In this document: one piece after another, positions 6,164 through 8,302 of the stretch
How positions within the stretch are numbered: position 1 is the first letter of the stretch
Layout of the letters: each line of letters starts with the position of its first letter
Source: Methanobacteriota archaeon
Lineage (GTDB): Archaea; Thermoplasmatota; Poseidoniia; Poseidoniales; Poseidoniaceae
Direction: 5' to 3'
NCBI GenBank assembly: GCA_029979405.1
Contig: JAPOHM010000056.1
Coordinates: forward strand, 1 to 8,302
Length of the DNA stretch: 8,302 bases
Notes under the pieces: generated by a model
Database searches by the model: none
Told to the model about the DNA's origin: nothing
The model's input: only the letters and a program-made list of their open reading frames with translations
Position numbers and translations under genes: made by a program

Positions 6164-7381
6164 ATGCAGGACCAACTATCAACTCTCGTTGGACCAGAGG
6201 GTGAGGACTGGCGGGTTCCGGTGCATGAGTTGGAAAGTAGGCAGAAAAAGCTCGCATCCCTCCTTCAAGAACATGGATTAGATGCAGCCTTAATTCAACA
6301 TCCTGTCGACCTGTATTATTATTCAGGAGGTAGACAAAACGCCTCGCTTTTAGTTAAGTCAGATGGCGAATCCACATTGTTTGTAAGAAGGTCGCTTTCT
6401 AGAGCAAAATATGAATCAGGGGAAGGCGATTCTCCACATAAGATTGAGATGTTTCCTCGCATGGCAGAATTTTCAGATGTAATCGGTTGTAATCCTGCAA
6501 TGCAATTTGGAGAATTGCCACACACTTTCGCAGATAGATTTGCAAAAAAAATTGGAGCGACAGAAGATTGTACAGCAATTGTTCATGGCCAAAGAGAAAT
6601 CAAGAGTGCTTGGGAAATTCAAATGATGGAAGAAGGTGCTTCAGTGCAGATGGAAATGTTCGAGGCAGTAACAAGAGTTGGAGGGGAAGGTGTAACAGAA
6701 ATCGAACTCGTTGCAGCGGCTGAGGCAGTCAGTAGAGCGGCTGGTTTTGGTGGTAATGTACAAATGCGAAGATTTCCGCTACAATGTGATAGAGGTGTTA
6801 TCGTAGCTGGTAGAGCAGGCGGTATCCCTTCATTTTTCGATTCTGCAATTGGTGGAACGGGACCACATCCTATGGCCTCGATGGGAAGTGGATTTAGCAA
6901 GATAAAGAAGAATGAACCAGTTTTGGTAGACCTCGTTCATCTACATCGTGGATACGTAGTCGATACAACTAGAATGTTTGTCGCAGGAAAACTTTCAGCT
7001 GAATGGGAAAACAGATTGGAAGACATGGTGGCAGTCAAAGACGTGGTCGTGGATGTCCTTGACCAAGGCCTGAATTGTTCTGAGGCTTATCGGCAAGGTC
7101 ACGCATTAGCATCGGAATTTGGTCATTCCAACCACCTTATGGGTATGGCTCCTGACCAATCAAAATTCCTCGGGCACTCCGTAGGATTGCAACTTGATGA
7201 ATCACCCGTTGTCGCAGAAGGTTTTGATAGACCATTGCCGACAGGTGGTACAATGGCGATAGAGCCTAAAGTCGTCCATGTCGAAGGTAGCATCGGAACA
7301 GAAGATACCTGGACAAGAGATGAGGAAGGGATGAGGCCAATTACCGCACACGGGGCGATTCCCTGGATTACAGAATGGTGA
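6164..7381 (+). CDS. M24-family metallopeptidase, Xaa-Pro aminopeptidase/dipeptidase-like (405 aa)
   Basis: This is a cytosolic metal-dependent peptidase with the pita-bread fold, probably removing residues next to proline or cleaving Xaa-Pro dipeptides. The N-terminal creatinase-like domain (about 20-145) includes LASLLQEHGLDAALI and the VDLYYYSGG stretch. The catalytic domain (about 155-400) keeps all five metal ligands: D256 and D267 (VLVDLVHL and VVDTTRMF, spacing 11), H338 in FLGHSVG, E367 in AIEPKVV and E380 in GTEDTW. These spacings match prolidases and aminopeptidase P, so the enzyme should be active. Length is normal for the group. I chose ATG 6164; a TTG at 6158 in the same frame would add two residues. 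Neither has a clear Shine-Dalgarno, as expected for the first gene of a leaderless archaeal operon. The next gene begins 4 nt after the stop. The substrate cannot be fixed from sequence, and creatinase or ectoine-hydrolase relatives share the fold. Confidence 0.92.
   Translation: MQDQLSTLVGPEGEDWRVPVHELESRQKKLASLLQEHGLDAALIQHPVDLYYYSGGRQNASLLVKSDGESTLFVRRSLSRAKYESGEGDSPHKIEMFPRMAEFSDVIGCNPAMQFGELPHTFADRFAKKIGATEDCTAIVHGQREIKSAWEIQMMEEGASVQMEMFEAVTRVGGEGVTEIELVAAAEAVSRAAGFGGNVQMRRFPLQCDRGVIVAGRAGGIPSFFDSAIGGTGPHPMASMGSGFSKIKKNEPVLVDLVHLHRGYVVDTTRMFVAGKLSAEWENRLEDMVAVKDVVVDVLDQGLNCSEAYRQGHALASEFGHSNHLMGMAPDQSKFLGHSVGLQLDESPVVAEGFDRPLPTGGTMAIEPKVVHVEGSIGTEDTWTRDEEGMRPITAHGAIPWITEW
7377..7381 (+). 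promoter_or_regulatory. Ribosome binding site GGTGA for the small Cys/His protein
   Basis: GGTGA spans the last bases of the peptidase gene, including its TGA stop, and lies 4 nt before ATG 7386. It matches the core of the archaeal GGAGGTGAT site and supports this start and coupled translation. Confidence 0.6.
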
Positions 7382-7385
7382 AAAT

Positions 7386-7652
7386 ATGAGTGAAAAAATA
7401 GTTATCGATGAAGAGTTTACTGACAAACTCAGTGATTGGGACGAGTCGGATATTGGAAAGAGAATTCCAAAGAGAGTCACAGCGAATGGAACATATTTCA
7501 ACGAATTTATCGTGCAGGTCTTCTGCCAATTCTGTGCCGCTGAGTTCATTGGGCCCTCAAGAGAAGCAGGAGGTTTTCTTGGTGGTCACGAATGTTTCCA
7601 CGCTTGGGAAGTATCACAAGCCTTGGGCAGAGAGGACGGCTTGGTGGAATAG
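7386..7652 (+). CDS. Small Cys/His protein, probable zinc binder (88 aa)
   Basis: I do not recognise a named family. The first 35 residues are charged (MSEKIVIDEE onward, then KRIPKR at 25-30). They are followed by CQFC at 47-50 and a GGHECFH stretch with H68, C70 and H72. The C-x2-C then H-x-C-x-H arrangement, 17 residues apart, could hold one zinc ion in a small treble-clef-like or beta-hairpin finger. The protein is acidic overall with no membrane segment or signal peptide. It lies between the M24 peptidase (4-nt gap, own GGTGA site) and the histone-fold-like protein, whose ATG follows its stop directly. This points to co-translation and perhaps a DNA- or RNA-associated role with that partner, which is inference. 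A short overlapping frame at 7408-7713 is a shadow of this gene and the next. Confidence 0.8.
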   Translation: MSEKIVIDEEFTDKLSDWDESDIGKRIPKRVTANGTYFNEFIVQVFCQFCAAEFIGPSREAGGFLGGHECFHAWEVSQALGREDGLVE

Positions 7653-8302
7653 ATGGCAAAGCCATACTCTACAAGTCACATTGGTTTCGTATCCTCTGGA
7701 TTTACCGACATGAGGTTGTCTGGCGCTGTAAAGGAACAGTTAGTTGACATGCTTGTATCTGAAATTGATAGAATGGTTCCATCAATGGAAGAAGCCACTC
7801 TTAGTGCCACTCCAGACAAGAAGACACTCGATGATACCAAAAGAACGCGCTTGAACTACAATCGAACAAGAGAGTTAATGATTGAGCGCCTTGAGAACTT
7901 AGAAAGTGTTGGTTCTGAAGCAGTTCAAGCAGGAATTGAGCACCTTGAAACATACCTCAAAAAAATTCTACATGCTGCTGAAAGCGCAGCGGCAAAAGAT
8001 CGTGTAAACACGATTAAACCTAGACATCTTTCTGCAGTCGCCTCCGTTCAAGAAGCTCCCGAGGAAGGAGAAAGCCACGTCGAAATTGAAGAAGACGTAC
8101 TTGAAGGACAAGTTACCGGGTCTGCACTCACTCCAGCCGTTATAAGAAAAATGGCAAAGTCATTCGCTCGTATGCCGGTAACAGATTCCGCAATCGAGGA
8201 ACTGATGATGTGGTATTACGAAGTTGTTGATGAAACTGGTCAAAACATCAGAGAGCATGCACAACTCGGTAGTAATCCAGCTAATTTCATAGATGCTCTT
8301 GA
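7653..8302 (+). CDS. Protein with tandem histone-fold-like segments (partial, runs off right edge)
   Basis: The frame opens with ATG directly after the upstream TAG, with GGTGG at 7643-7647 as ribosome site, and stays open to the window end (216 codons visible). I do not recognise an established gene name. Residues 86-130 have the pattern of the archaeal histone core: a helix start near VGSEAV, a long amphipathic helix (GIEHLETYLKKILHAAESA), then a short loop and VNTIKPRHLSAV, resembling the RKTIKAEDI segment of HMf-type histones. A second copy appears at about 159-216: LTPAVIRKMAKSFARMPV, then TDSAIEELMMWYYEVVDETG, then the loop before NPANFIDAL. A weaker third copy may lie at 22-64 (LSGAVKEQL through DKKTLDDTK). 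An acidic linker (134-152, EAPEEGESHVEIEEDV) separates the two clearer units. It could be a tandem histone or a TAF-like transcription component. Few basic residues lie on the predicted surface, so DNA wrapping is uncertain. Confidence 0.8.
   Translation, partial: MAKPYSTSHIGFVSSGFTDMRLSGAVKEQLVDMLVSEIDRMVPSMEEATLSATPDKKTLDDTKRTRLNYNRTRELMIERLENLESVGSEAVQAGIEHLETYLKKILHAAESAAAKDRVNTIKPRHLSAVASVQEAPEEGESHVEIEEDVLEGQVTGSALTPAVIRKMAKSFARMPVTDSAIEELMMWYYEVVDETGQNIREHAQLGSNPANFIDAL

Noticed and set aside
6619..6900. Minus-strand frame of 93 codons, Ala/Pro/Ser-rich
   Set aside because: It is antisense to the M24 peptidase catalytic domain and has no independent support.
7202..7549. Minus-strand frame of 115 codons
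   Set aside because: It spans the antisense of the peptidase end and the start of the Cys/His gene, both well supported by motifs, spacing and ribosome site.

Overview
The window looks like chromosome from an uncultivated euryarchaeon, most plausibly a marine planktonic Thermoplasmatota/Poseidoniales-type lineage. The evidence is an archaeal-type phosphoglycerate kinase, a TATA-like box about 25 bp in front of start codons (as expected for leaderless archaeal transcripts), GGTG-type Shine-Dalgarno sites inside operons, TTG starts, and a protein resembling archaeal histones. The lineage is inferred from overall style and has not been tested against a database. Coding density is very high and no gene-free stretch exceeds about 125 bases. 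No tRNA, rRNA, CRISPR array or insertion sequence was seen.

Left block (1-2944, minus strand): a compact, AT-rich, three-gene cassette read right to left. It begins with an SMC/RecF-like ABC-type ATPase with Walker A and B motifs. A protein starting within the ATPase stop codon (TTGA overlap) appears, by manual alignment, to be a catalytically dead copy of the same fold. The third gene is cut by the left window edge and carries leucine-rich-repeat-like beta repeats. Between the second and third genes is a 21-codon frame ending inside a perfect 8-bp hairpin. The cassette is not recognised as a named system. An ATPase, pseudo-ATPase and repeat-protein set could be a sensing or defence module, but that is inference.

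Middle block (3003-5302): pgk (minus) and an orphan beta-class DNA methyltransferase of the SPPY (N4-cytosine) type (plus) diverge from a short intergenic region. It holds one TATA-like element almost equidistant from the two outermost possible starts.

Right block (5308-8302): a two-pass membrane protein with an extracytoplasmic acidic domain (minus) converges on the methyltransferase with a 5-bp gap. Divergent from it is a tight plus-strand operon: an M24 aminopeptidase/Xaa-Pro dipeptidase-like enzyme with all five metal ligands, a small Cys/His protein likely to bind zinc, and a larger protein with two (possibly three) histone-fold-like segments, cut by the right edge. The gaps in this operon are 4 and 0 nucleotides, so the genes are probably co-translated.

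Most noteworthy are the ATPase/pseudo-ATPase/repeat-protein cassette, the hairpin-bearing leader before its third gene, and the tandem histone-fold-like protein.
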